Shown here: in pieces, positions 33,547-44,686 of the stretch
Numbering within the stretch: position 1 is the stretch's first letter
How the letters are laid out: the number at the start of each line of letters is the position of its first letter
DNA from: Spiroplasma gladiatoris
GTDB lineage: Bacteria; Bacillota_I; Bacilli_A; Mycoplasmatales; Mycoplasmataceae
Direction of reading: 5' to 3'
Length of the DNA stretch: 64,000 nt
Assembly: GCF_004379335.1 (NCBI RefSeq)
Contig: NZ_CP038013.1
Location: 186,001-250,000 of the forward strand
Notes under the pieces: model-generated
The model's input: only the letters and a program-made list of their open reading frames with translations
The model's database searches: none
What the model was told of the DNA's origin: nothing
Translations under genes and position numbers: made by a program

Positions 33547-34389
33547 ATGAAAGCGAGTTTAAAAAAATAATTAATCAAAGCAAGAAATGGAAATATGCAG
33601 TTCCAGTGTTTAACTTTAATAACTTAGAAATGATAAAAGGAATATTTGAAGCAGCAGAAGAAGAAAATTCACCCGTTATACTTATGGCCACCGAAAGCGC
33701 GGCATTATATATGGGGTTAGATAATGTTTTTGCATTTGCTTTGTTAGCTACAAATAAAGCAAAAACACCTGTTGTATTACATTGAAATCATGTTTTAACA
33801 TTAAACTTATAAAAAAGCAGTTGATGTAGGTTTTTCATGTGTGATGTTGGACTCATCTTTAAACCATTTAATCAAAATGTTAAAGAAACTTTAGAAGTTG
33901 TAGAGTATGTAAAAAAACATGGGGTTGAAGTAGAATCGGAAATTGGACACGTTGGAGTTAAAGAAGATTATAGAAACTCTTCTTCCAATGGTTATACAGA
34001 TGTTAAAGAAGCATTAGATTTTAATAAATTAACACAAATTGATGCACTAGCAATAGCAATTTGAACAAATCATGGTTTATTTAAAGGCAAAATAAAATTG
34101 CAATTTGAACTTTTAGAACAATTAAAACAAAAAATTAAAACCCTTTAGTTTTACATATATCAAGTCAAGTTCCTTTAGAAGATTTAAAAAACCAATTAGT
34201 TTAGGAATCACAAAAATTAATATAGGAACCGATTTGAAGATTGCTTGCTCAAATGGAATTAAATCTTGTTTTGAAAAAAACTATACAGGTTATGATGCTA
34301 GAAAATATGGCAAAAGTGCTATTGATTTTGTAAAAGCAGAAGCAATAAAAAAAATTAGAGCATTCAGTTCAAACAATAAAGGTAGTTAA
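33547..34389 (+). pseudogene. Frameshifted class II fructose-bisphosphate aldolase-like gene
   Basis: Almost the whole length of an Fba-type protein can be read by changing frame: KWKYAVPVFNFNNLEM, TPVVLHWNHV, then PFNQNVKETLEVVEYVKKHG, VESEIGHVGVKEDY, NHGLFKGKIK, PLVLHISSQVPLEDL, and a C-terminus with LGITKINIGTDLKIA. At least four frameshifts or stops occur: near 33566, 33810, 34140 and 34200. The zinc-site motif HxDH of the family has become HWNH, and the GSS phosphate loop reads ISS. This is a dead paralogue, and a working fba must lie elsewhere. It still has an RBS (AAGGAG) and a start codon. Confidence 0.85.
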
Positions 34390-34399
34390 ATAAAACAGC

Positions 34400-34430
34400 A
34401 AAAAAACGTTAGATATCTAACGTTTTTAAA
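34400..34430. terminator. Bidirectional terminator between the dead aldolase gene and nox
   Basis: AAAAAACGTTAGA/TCTAACGTTTTT, a near-perfect palindrome with A-run and T-run flanks. Confidence 0.8.
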
Positions 34431-34433
34431 ACT

Positions 34434-35792
34434 TTATTTTTTAAAATAGTTTAAACCAATTACTTCTAATGCAGGTAGAGTTATAAAGTTATATGGTTTA
34501 TTAAAATGAGGTAAAAAGAATATATCTACTAAAGGTAATTCGTCAATAGTTAATTCTTTTTGAATTGCAAGAGCAAACATATACATTACTTCTGTATGAT
34601 TATTTAAAGAAGCAACTTGTGCACCAATTATTTTTCTTGTTTTTTTGTCTCAAATAATTTTTATAAACACATCTTTATATGTTGACATAAATTCTGGACG
34701 ATCTGAATCCTTAAACATAATTTCTTCAACATCTAACCCGAAGTTTTTTGCAGCTGTCATTGAAATACCAACTGATGCCATTTTCCACCCAAAAACATCA
34801 ATCCCATTAGCGCCTGTAAAACCAGGACTTTTTAAAGTATTGCTTGAAGCGATATTTACAGCAGCAAGTATTCCTGTTCTTACAGCTGTTGTTGCAAGCG
34901 CTATTTGTGTATCTTGTTTTAATGAAATATTATAAACTTGTGCACAATCTCCAACTGCATAAATATCTTGATTTGATGATTGCATAAATTCATTTGTAAT
35001 AATTGCGCCTTTTTTATCTAATTCTACAACTCCTTTTAATAACTCAGTTTGAGGTTTTACACCAACTGAAAAAATTACATAATCTGCATCTATTTGTTCT
35101 TTATCAGTAACAACTTTTGTTACCTTACCGTTTTCTCCAATAAATTTAACTACTTTTTGTCTTAAAGCCAAATTTACTTTATTATTTAACATCTCTTCTT
35201 CAACAAGGCTAGTAAATTCGTGATCATAATAAGAAGGCATGATGCGATCTGCAATATCCACAAGACTTACATTTTTTCCAGCTTTTACAAACGCATCAAC
35301 TAATTCTACTCCAATATATCCTGCCCCAACTACTACAACATTTTTGATGTCTTTATTTTCATTTGCTGCTTTAATTTTTTGAGCATGATAGTAGTTTTTA
35401 CATATTTGAATATTTTCTAAATGTATTCCTTCGATTTCAGGGACAATTGGTCATGTTCCTGTGGCAATAATTAATTTATCATAATTATCATCAAACTCTT
35501 CTTGTGTAACTAAATTTTTTAATCTAATTGTTTTATTTTTTACATCAATTCCAATTCAATCGTGTTGCATTTTATTTGTTATTCCTTCATTAGTTAAAAT
35601 TTCAGGAGATGCATAAAATAATCCGTTTGGATCTTTTACTTCACCTTGAACTCATAAGGCTATTCCACACCCTAAAAATGATATATTATCGTTTCTTTCG
35701 TATGTAACAACTTCCATTTCAGGATTTAGTCTTTTAAGTGTTCTTACAGCTGTTGTTCCAGCATGGTTTGTTCCAATTACTATAGTTTTCAT
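34434..35792 (-). CDS. nox: NADH oxidase (pyridine nucleotide-disulfide oxidoreductase family)
   Basis: 452-aa flavoprotein resembling the H2O-forming NADH oxidases and CoA-disulfide reductases. FAD-binding N-terminus MKTIVIGTNHAGTTA with His10; redox-active Cys42 in FLGCGIALW; NAD-binding GAGYIGVEL near residue 160; second FAD motif IYAVGDCAQ; C-terminal dimerisation domain. His10 and Cys42 fall exactly where the streptococcal/enterococcal enzymes have them, which supports Nox. The likely job is regenerating NAD+ from glycolytic NADH with O2. It is transcribed alone, with GAGGAATTTTT before the ATG on the coding strand. Confidence 0.9.
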
Positions 35793-35925
35793 AAAAATTC
35801 CTCTTTCATCTTGATATTATTAATATCTACATTTATTTTAGTATTTTTTTTACAAAATAGAAGGATTATATTAAATTAGTAAAAAGTAAAGTTTTTTAGT
35901 AAAATCAATCTAATGAGGTGCGAAA

Positions 35926-36648
35926 ATGTTTTTAAGAAATACTGGTGATATTAGTTATTATTTAAAAAGAACTAGTTGAATCAAATATCTTGACGAAGGA
36001 AATTTAAATTATCGATCAAAAATGTATATTAAAAAAATAGGAAAAAAGATAAATGATCAAAATGTTTATAATTCTTTTAAGTATTGAGTATTATGAAGAT
36101 GAATTAATAAAAATTTTGAATTTAGTGAAACGTTTGTAAGTCGTTTAAGAAGAAATATTAAAAAACTAAGTTTAAATATCGATTCAAAAGAAGAAACATT
36201 CTTATATGAACTTGATGAACTTGTTTTTAATGCTTGAAGACCACTTAAAGAAGTTCCAGTTAGGTTTGAACTAGATAAAAAAGAAAAAATTAATTTATTA
36301 CAAACAGAAATTAATGTGCATAAACTAATAGATTTAAAAGAAACAAAATTAAAAATGTTAGGAAATTTTAATGCATATTTTTCAAGTCAAGCTATATATT
36401 TAACTGATTATGATCAAAATCTAAAACATCAAATACCATATAATCAAATAATTAATGTTAATCCAAAGCGATATGGAATTGTTATTGAAACAATGTCTAC
36501 AAATTATTTATTTAGAGGAAGAAATAAATTATTAACATTTGTAATTTTACAAAGAATGTTACCAAAACTAAAGTTAGATATTAGTAAAATTGAAAATTTA
36601 TATGATTATTTTGATTTTTGAAACAGATTATTTAGTAGAATAAACTAA
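35926..36648 (+). CDS. Hypothetical protein upstream of nagB, 240 aa
   Basis: Starts MFLRNTGDISYYLKRTSWIK. The N-terminal half is helical and basic with many aromatic residues. The C-terminal half has alternating strands (AIYLTDYDQNLKHQIPYNQI, GIVIETMSTNYLFRGR) that resemble a small beta barrel (PH/GRAM-like look). The tail ends DFWNRLFSRIN. No signal peptide or catalytic motif. It ends 14 bases before nagB and shares its transcript. Family not recognised with confidence; probably a conserved Mollicute protein. Confidence 0.7.
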
Positions 36649-36662
36649 GGAGGAATTTATTT

Positions 36663-37391
36663 ATGAATTTAATTATTGTAGAAAATGACCAAGAACTTGG
36701 GCAAAAAACAGGGGATTTAATTTTAAATAAAATTAAAGCAAACAAAAATATTGTTTTAGGTTTAGCAACTGGTAGTTCACCAATTACAACTTATAAATAT
36801 ATAATTGAAAAAACTAACCAAGAAAATATAGATTGATCAAATGTTAGAACTTTTAACTTAGACGAATATAAAGGTTTAGAACCAACTCACGAACAATCTT
36901 ATCGTTATTTTATGAATCAAAATCTATTTGATCATGTTAACATTGACAAAAATAACACATTAGTTCCAAGTGGAAGTGTTAAAGATAATGAAAAAGCAAA
37001 AGAATATGATAAATTAATTGAAAAAGCGGGTGGAATTGATTTGCAATTACTAGGAATTGGAATCAATGGACATATTGGGTTCAACGAACCAGGATCAAGT
37101 TTTGATTCTCTAACTTCAGTAGTAGATTTAACAGATTTAACAATCGAAGCAAACTCAAGATTTTTTGAAAATAAAAATGATGTGCCAACAAAAGCTATAT
37201 CAATGGGATTAAAATCAATTATGAAGGCAAAAGAAATAGTTTTAATTGCTTTTGGTAAAAATAAAGCAGAAGCAATAAAACATTTAGTTGAGGGACCAGT
37301 TGATGTTCAATGACCTTGTAGTGTTTTATTAAACCACAATAACGTTACAGTAATTGTTGATAAAGAAGCTGCATCAATGCTAAATTCATAA
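36663..37391 (+). CDS. nagB: Glucosamine-6-phosphate deaminase
   Basis: 242-aa enzyme converting glucosamine-6-phosphate to fructose-6-phosphate and ammonia. Motifs: GLATGSSP (phosphate loop, about residues 33-40), FNLDEYKGL with the catalytic Asp (about 64), GIGINGHIGFNEPGSSF with the catalytic His, and AISMGLKSIM. Slightly shorter than E. coli NagB, which is usual for Gram-positive relatives without the allosteric C-terminal part. It allows amino sugars to feed glycolysis. Co-transcribed with the 240-aa gene; AAGGAGG lies upstream. Confidence 0.95.
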
Positions 37392-37463
37392 AAAATAATT
37401 TAAAATTATAAAAATTTATTTAATTTTTTAAGTTATATAAACATTATCTTAAAAAAAGTACTA

Positions 37464-37492
37464 CAAGACCTTGTGTCTTGTTTTTTTTTTTT
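37464..37492 (+). terminator. nagB terminator
   Basis: CAAGAC/GTCTTG stem with loop CTTGT and a T12 tail. Confidence 0.85.
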
Positions 37493-37548
37493 ATATAAAT
37501 TAAAATCAATACAATAGTTATTTATTTAAATAAAATAAAGGAGTTAAA

Positions 37549-40098
37549 ATGAAAAAATTATTAAAATTTTTGATGTCATTTGCACTTAGTACAACAGTAA
37601 TTGGTGAAACAACTATTTATTTTATTGATAAAGATAAAAATAATGTGTCAAATAATGACCAAAACGGTGCTCCTGATGGAGATAATTCAGAAACAAATGG
37701 AGTAAAAGATTTAAGAAAGGTAATTAAGCAAAGAGTTTTTAAAGATTTAAAAAATCCAACTGAAATTAATATCTTAACAATAATATCACCATACATTCCA
37801 TCTTTAATGATGAGTGATATTGAACTTAAAGACTTTAAAATGAATGAAGATAATAACTCAGGATCATTTGGATTAAAAGCAAAAAACGATTCTACATTAT
37901 ATTATGGAGAAGTAAAAAATATTGTTTTTACTGTATATAAATATGTTCATGAAGATTTTGAATTGGAAAAATACGAAATCTCAATTAGACCTAAAGAGTA
38001 TGGCGAAATTAAAGTTAAGAATTTATCTAGCTTAGGTGATTATCCTGAAAACTTACCAACTGTATTTACAGGATATGATGAAAAATACATTGATGTTAGT
38101 TTTGATAATGAAAAAAAAGTTATAAAAATAGCAGGAAGAGGTTTGATATATAAAGAAGATATTAAAGTTACTGTTCAATCTGAAGACAAGTTATTTTCAA
38201 AAGAAATCACAGTTAAAATAAAACCTTTTAAATTTAACTTTATTTTAGCAAAAGAAGAAGTTAATATGAGAGTTAATGACACTGAAACAATAGCAGTTAC
38301 AAATTGATCTGAACTTGGTGACGAGCAAAATCAACCAGATGAAGTTGTTGTAAATGAAAAAAATGTTGTTGATGCAGAAATTGTAAAAAATGGCAACTAT
38401 GGAGCTAATTTAGTAATAAGGTCAAAGGGAGTTAAATTATTTGACAATGTTTTAGAGCTTAAAGTATACTCTAAAGATAAAGATTATTATGTAAAAGTTT
38501 ATGTCAACTTCACAACAACTATCGATAATACTCCAACTTTTGGATTTGAAAAAGCAAACTTTAATATGCTAGTGGAAAGTGAATTAAAAATAAGAGTTCA
38601 AAAAATGAATACAGATGAATATAAACCTAAAAAAGTATCATCTAAATCAGGTAATTTGAAATTTTTAAATTACTCAGAAGATGAAACAAGCGAATTTGGT
38701 TATTTAACCTTTAAAGCTGGTAATATAAACGAAGAAAATATTAAAGTTGAAGTATCTTCTGAAAAAAATATAAAACCTCAAGAAATTTATTTTAATATAA
38801 AACCTAAAAAAATGGATTTTAAACTTTCAACTACAACTATTGATATGAAAATCAATAAAGAAGCAACTATTAATGTTACTAATTTTGATGAATTATTAGA
38901 AGAAAATAATTATCCAAGTAAATTTGAGAATGCTAGTTCTGAAAATAACTATGAAAATTATTTAAACATTAAACTTGATCGTAGCAAAAAAGCAATAGTT
39001 ATCAAAGCAAAAGAAAGTCCAAAAAAAGATATTCAAATAGAGGTTCGTTCAGAAAATGGTTTTAAGGCATTATTAAACATTGGCATAAGTGTTGATTATG
39101 TTCCTTTTAACTTAGAACGTCCAACTGACATGTTAGCGTTAGGTGAACAAAAGCTAAAAATCAAAAACTTTAGTAGTTTAAAACATAAAGACAATTATCC
39201 GAGTATATTTAGCTTCAATAAAGATATGAAGGGAAAAATTGATGTTAAGTTAGATGAAAATGAGGGATGCATCATAATCAATTCTTTAAAAGATGAGTAT
39301 GAAACAAATTTAATTTTAGAAATTAAATCAAACACAGGGAACTCTTCTAAATATAAATTTAATGTCATTAAACCAATTAAATTAGAAGATATGCAAAATT
39401 TTGGAGGCCATGTTAGTGAAAATTCAATCGGAGAAATATTGTTGGCATTTAAAAATGCAAATCTAGGTTATTTACACATTGACAGTTCAGAATGAAATTT
39501 ATTAAATGTTAGTGATATAACTTACAATAGTGCAAAAATTAGTACTTCATCTAGTAATAAGTGACTTGTTGGTGGACCAATAATATTTAACTTCTCTTCA
39601 GATTATGAGTTAAGTGATGTTGAATTTCAAACTCAACTAGCGGATGAATATTCTTCTCACAGTGAAAGCAATACTTCATGAGATAATAGTAAAGACATTT
39701 TGTTACCAAAAAAATTGAGTGAATTAAAAACAGAATTTGAAAAACTTGAACTTGAGTTTAATTCTTACACAGCAATTACAAATAGTCAGTATAACCCACC
39801 GTCAAACGACTCAGATTTTGATAAAAAACAAGAAAAAGTTAAGATTTCAATAAAATTAGGAAGTGATTTAGAAGATCAAATTATTAGTAAAAGTGAGTCT
39901 ACTTTTGAAATTGATAGTGATTTGACTGGTATTGTTTTAGCTTCAAATACTTATTCAATTAAATTTAATGAAAACTCTATATCTATTAAGCTTGTTTCAA
40001 GAGCCTATGCTTATAGAAAAGGTGGAAACTGAGGAGCGACAAAAAGAGTTGCAGCTCAAGCGCAAGTCGGTTTGTTAAGTGCAAAATTAACAAAGTAA
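37549..40098 (+). CDS. Exported repeat surface protein, paralogue 1
   Basis: 849 aa. The N-terminal signal/anchor MKKLLKFLMSFALSTTVIG has no lipobox cysteine. An acidic Asn/Asp-rich linker is followed by a small domain (about 48-135; VKDLRKVIKQ to STLYYGEVKNIVF) of a kind common in Mollicute surface proteins. Then come about five repeats of roughly 95 residues with the pattern FxL, a strand ending xVxNxxxL, a NYPSxF turn, and a strand like xIxIKA followed by xVxSE. These look like bacterial Ig-like (Big) beta sandwiches. The last 180 residues are unique to this copy and end in GGNWGATKRVAAQAQ. Likely displayed on the cell surface, perhaps for adhesion. No sortase motif; attachment would be by the uncleaved N-terminal helix. 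Confidence 0.7.
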
Positions 40099-40103
40099 AC
40101 ATT

Positions 40104-40153
40104 TAATAAACTAAAATTTATTTTATTTAATAAAATAAATTTTAGTTTATTAA
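40104..40153 (+). terminator. Long hairpin after surface protein 1
   Basis: A 23-bp near-perfect stem (AATAAACTAAAATTTATTTT and its complement) with a very small loop. The T-tail is weak, so it ends or processes the transcript by structure rather than by a classic terminator. Confidence 0.6.
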
Positions 40154-40280
40154 GCTAATTAAAATCTATACTTTTTAGGTATTAATAATGTTTCAAACTT
40201 GCTAATTTTTATAACTTCAAATACTATATTGATATATAAGTAATTTTAAAATTAATTCGTTATTTAAAAGGAGGTTCAAA

Positions 40281-42860
40281 ATGAAACGCTTATTAGTTAT
40301 TCTATCTTCACTATGTGTTAGTACAACATCTATAGGAACAGTTACAAATTTTGTAATTCAAAAAGATAACGAACAAAAAAGCAATAATTATGCAGATCCA
40401 AGCGAAAAAGAACCCGAACCCGAACCAAATAGTGGTGAAGGCCAAAATAATGATAAAGAAACAATTGTTGATTTAAAAACAGTTATAAAAAACACTAATT
40501 TTGATGACTTAAGCATAGATCAAAATGACTATAATAAATATGAAAAAACAATTTTAGAAGAAGTTAAAGAAAGTAATCCAAAACTTTTAGAAGAAGAAGT
40601 TTTAATTAAAGACTTTATAACAGACTCTGATTTTAAAAATGGTACAGCTATTATTTATGCAAAAGAAAACTCAAAAGTATATTTTGGAGAAGTAAAAATT
40701 ACATTTAGTATTTATAGTTATGAAAAAAAAGACTTTGAATTAAGCGATTATTTTTTAAGCATGAAAATAGGTGATACAAAAGATGTTTTTGTAACTAATT
40801 TTGATGGTGCAACAGATGAAAAAAATTATCCAAATAATTTTGAATATGATACAAATTATTTTAAAGTCGGATATGACAGTGTTAGAAAAGCAATTACAAT
40901 TTCATCATTAGACAATATTACAACTCCTCCTCAGGAATCTTTAAAAATAATTGTAAGATCTAACGATAAAAGAGCAGGTAACAAAAAAGTTATTTCTGTA
41001 AAATTATTAGCAAAAGCAAAAAATTTTCAATTAGCAACAAATTCTATATCTCTAGATGCAATTGCAGATCAAACTGTATCAATAAAAATTACTAATTGAG
41101 ATGATTTAATAGATTCTTCAAATAGACCGACAAACGATAAAATTAGTTATGACAAAACTGGTTTTGTATCAGCAAAAGTTGATATTAATAATAAGTCAAT
41201 AGTGTTTAAAGCAACAGGTAACTTAACAGATAAAATTAAAGTTACTATTAAATCATTAAATCATAGTGAAGAAGTTATAGTTTCGTTAATAAGACCTAAA
41301 AAAGTAGCAGTTTTAGAAAAAACAAAAATTGTTATGACTACAAATTCATATGAATATATTAAAGTTTTAAACTATGATGAGTTAGATAAACAAAACGAAC
41401 TACCAGATCAATTTAGTTATGAATTAGAAAATGCAGTTTATGTATCTTTTGATACTTCTAATAAATCTATTCAAATTAAAGCAAAAAACATATTAACAAA
41501 AAACACAGAAATTAAAGTTTGATCTAAATCAAATCCAACATTTAAACAAACAATTACGCTTACAATAGAAGCTGAAAATGTGCCTTTTAAATTAAAAGAA
41601 ACAAACATAAGAAGTCAAGTTTATTCTACAAACTATGTTCAAATTTCAAATTATCCATTATTATTTGATGATCCAAAAAACCTACCTTCAAAATTTGAAT
41701 ATGACAAAAATTATGCTGATATTAGCTTGGATATAGAACGAAACTCTATAAAAATAGTAACTAAAGGACTAGAATGTTATAGATTGGAAGTAAAAATAAG
41801 CTCACAAGTTACTAGTGAAAAGTTATATTTAACTGTTTATGCACCAGAAATTCAATTTGAGATTGAAGAAGTTAAAGACATGGATTCTGGAAGCAATCAA
41901 ATAATTAAAGTGAAAAACGCAGACAGTTTAGTGCATAAAAATAACTATCCATCTAAATTTACTTTCAGTGAAGATGGAATAGTTGATGCAAGTTTTGATA
42001 TCACTTCAGGTTCAATTGTTATTAAATCTCTTTCATTTAACATATTTAAAAGAGATTTAAGTATGACTATAAAATCTGAAAGTGGTATATTCTCAAAAAC
42101 AGTTGTATTTAGTGTAATTAAGAAACAAGAACTTGATGGAATGATAAATAATCTTGGAAATTTAAGTGATAAAGAAGATGAAACATTAATTGAAAACTTT
42201 TATCAAAAAAATAAAAACTTAGGATTTGATCGTGAAATATTTGATGGTCTAGAAGTTACAAATAAAAGTTATAAAGGTGCTAACTTGTCAGCAAAATCAG
42301 ATCTTGCAAAAAAATGATTCTCTAATTCAGTATATGTAGATTATTATGTTCCAATAAAAAATAATCATGATTCAACAACTGATTGAAAAGATGACCCAGA
42401 CTTTTCAAATAGAGACAAAGCAACAAACACAGTTTCACAAAGCGATTCTAAAACTTTGGACATTAAACTAAGTGATTTAAAACAAATATATACTAAAGTG
42501 ATAATAAACTTAGAACTTGAATATAAATGGACAAATGAGTATACTGGTAAATGATATAACAATATAAGAGGTAACGAAAAGAAAAATGTAACCTTAAAAT
42601 ATGATATTAATAATTTATCAAATGAACTGTTTGAAAAAATTGATAAAACTTACATGGATGGTGGAGTAAAAGATGAAGTTCTTTTCTTCTTCTATATTGG
42701 AGTTTCGTATTCTGAATCAAACGAAAACAAAACTACTTACAGAATTGATTTTAAAACAACAGCTCAAACCGATAGATATTATGCGAGTTGGGCAAGTGTT
42801 AATAAAATTCTAGCTGTTTCAAAAATAAATTTAACTAGTGTAGAATTTGAAAAAATATAA
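40281..42860 (+). CDS. Exported repeat surface protein, paralogue 2
   Basis: 859 aa with the same plan as paralogue 1: signal/anchor MKRLLVILSSLCVSTTSIG, an acidic Glu-Pro linker (KEPEPEPN), a VDLKTVIKNTNFDDL domain, then about five Ig-like repeats and a C-terminal domain of about 240 residues. That C-terminal domain (IFDGLEVTNKSYKGANL, then VDYYVPIKNNHDSTTDW, YKWTNEYTGKW and a final VSKINLTSVEFEKI) is shared with paralogue 3 but not with paralogue 1. The signal lacks the lipobox Cys. AAAGGAGG lies upstream of the ATG. The gene stops about 40 bases before the left end of the IS3-like element. Confidence 0.7.
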
Positions 42861-42957
42861 AAACTTGTTAATAAAACTGTACTTATTAAAAAATAAAAAA
42901 AATTTACACTATTCATAGTAAATATGCTTTGTCAAGTATACAAAATGTTTTTTATAA

Positions 42958-42988
42958 AAATACTTCAAAATTATTTGAAGTATTTTTT
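42958..42988 (+). terminator. Hairpin terminator just inside the IS left end
   Basis: AATACTTCAAA and its complement followed by T7. It probably now ends transcription of surface gene 2. Confidence 0.65.
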
Positions 42989-43019
42989 TATGTGAAATAA
43001 AACCGGTATAAGCATATTC

Positions 43020-44199
43020 CTAAGGTCAATTATGTTTAATCGTTATTCTTGTATTGTTATAAAACTCTACATAATTATCTATTACCTTTTTTAGATTGAT
43101 AAAACTATTTTGTTTTAATTTAGTTTTTTATAATTCTTTTAATGAAGATAAAAAAGTTTCACACATTGCATTATCAATAGAGTTATCAGGTCTAGATAAT
43201 GATATTATTGTGTTAATTATTTAGCGTATCGTCTTGCAAATACAGATGTGTACTGAACTCCATTATCGGAATGAATAATTAGTTTTTTAGATATATCTTT
43301 TCTATGTAGTGAAGCTTTCCCTAGTGATTTTTTATAAATATTTATATCGTTTTTTTAAAGATACTCATGACCGAATATAAAGCCAGTATTTGCATCTGTT
43401 ATAACACTTAAATATGCAAACTTTTTGTTAAACGGTATATAAGTAACGTCTGTAACTCATAACTCCATTTTCTGAGTATAAAGTTCAGTTTCTATTAACA
43501 TGATTAGGACCGTGTGTTATTGTTTGACTTCTTTAGGCTTTCTATTCATTTTTTTAATTCTTATAACTGAATATAATTTTAATATTTTCATAATTCTAGC
43601 TATCTTAGTTTGACTTGCCACAATGCCATTATTATTTAAAACTATTTTTATTCTTGGTTCCCCATATATTCCATTATTTTTACAAAAATCTCTTTTATTT
43701 TAGAAACTAATTCATATCTACTTTTAAGCTAAATTCTGACTTATTTTTTTTACATCAGTGATAATAACTAGTCTAGTAATTTTAAGTAATTTACATAAAG
43801 CAAAAATAGTGCATTTATTTTTATAATTATCTATGATTTTGTAATAATTTATTGTTTTTTTCTGATTCCTCTATTAGTTTGTTGAACTTTTTTAAAACCT
43901 CGTTCTCCATCTCTAATCACTTAGGTTTTTTGTTAAGTTCCGCGATTTTTTTATCTACTGTATCTTTTGAATTAGTTTTAATTTTTCCGTTATGTTTATT
44001 GTGTTTTTCCATTTTTTATATAATTGATTCATCACCATAAACTTCTCAATTTAAACACATTCTTCTAACTGTTGAGTATGATAGGTTGTAAACTTTTGAT
44101 AATTCTTCAAAAGAGAAATTTTGATCAAAATGCTTATTAATTAATTCCTTTTTAGTATCAAAATCTAGAATATTTGATTTTTTCTTTTAAATTTGTCAT
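43020..44199 (-). pseudogene. Broken IS3-type transposase (OrfA + OrfB remnants)
   Basis: The OrfA part starts at 44199 (MTNLKEKIKYSRF) after a GGAGAA signal. It shows a helix-turn-helix (FSFEELSKVYNLSYSTVRRM) and a leucine-zipper-like segment (LEMENEVLKKFNKLIEE). The OrfB part has integrase-core pieces: GIYGEPRIKIVLNNNG, the AMCETFLSSLKEL block (cf. NAxxExFFSxLKxE) and the end IDNYVEFYNNTRI. Many frameshifts and stops break both parts, so no active transposase is made. The order and motifs match the IS150 branch of IS3. Confidence 0.8.
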
Positions 44200-44286
44200 A
44201 TAAAAAATTCTCCTTGTATAATTTTATGTTTTTTTAACATAATGAATTCTTAGAAAATTATATTTACACTTATTTATAGTGTAAAT

Positions 44287-44686
44287 ATTTTTAAATTTTT
44301 ATTGTTAAAAAACTAATAATTTACTATATGTAAAATATAATCTAAATATTTATGCAACCAATTTATTTTTAAAATAAATTGGTTGCATAAATACAGTGAT
44401 TATCCTATTGTTACTTGTTATGACTATATATTTTATTAATTGTAAATTTTTTACTAATAAAACTTTCAGCATTAAAAACATTTTCATATAAAAAGTAATG
44501 ATTAACTAAAATATTTTATAAAACACTTTTTATAAATCCTAAAAAAAAATTAAGTTTATAAAAAAGAATAACCCTTTTTAAAGGCACTATTTAAAGTGTT
44601 TGAAGACTATCTACAAAAAACATAAGTTTGCTATATTTAATTTAATAAAATATTATAATAATATAATATTTAAAAAAGGAGTTATT
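44287..44686. other. Intergenic region upstream of surface protein 3
   Basis: No gene. It holds a perfect palindrome (separate entry) and presumably the promoter of surface gene 3, with TATAAT-like boxes near 44651-44668. Confidence 0.5.
44348..44392. repeat. Perfect 45-bp palindrome (22-bp arms, 1-base centre)
   Basis: ATTTATGCAACCAATTTATTTT is mirrored exactly by its complement at 44371-44392. The inner GCAACC/GGTTGC block is unusually GC-rich for this region. No T-run follows, so it is not a typical terminator. Confidence 0.85.

Larger units (their letters stand above)
42902..44286 (-). mobile_element. Decayed IS3-family insertion sequence
   Basis: Bounded by inverted repeats ATTTACACTAT (42902-42912) and its complement (44276-44286), giving 1385 bp, a normal IS3 length. 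The inner parts of the ends are imperfect. Transposase remnants on the reverse strand fill the interior. No convincing target duplication is seen. It lies between surface-protein genes 2 and 3. Confidence 0.7.

Noticed and set aside
44600-44686. Earlier start for surface protein 3
   Set aside because: The extension is basic and non-signal-like. The ATG at 44687 has a good RBS and begins the signal sequence.
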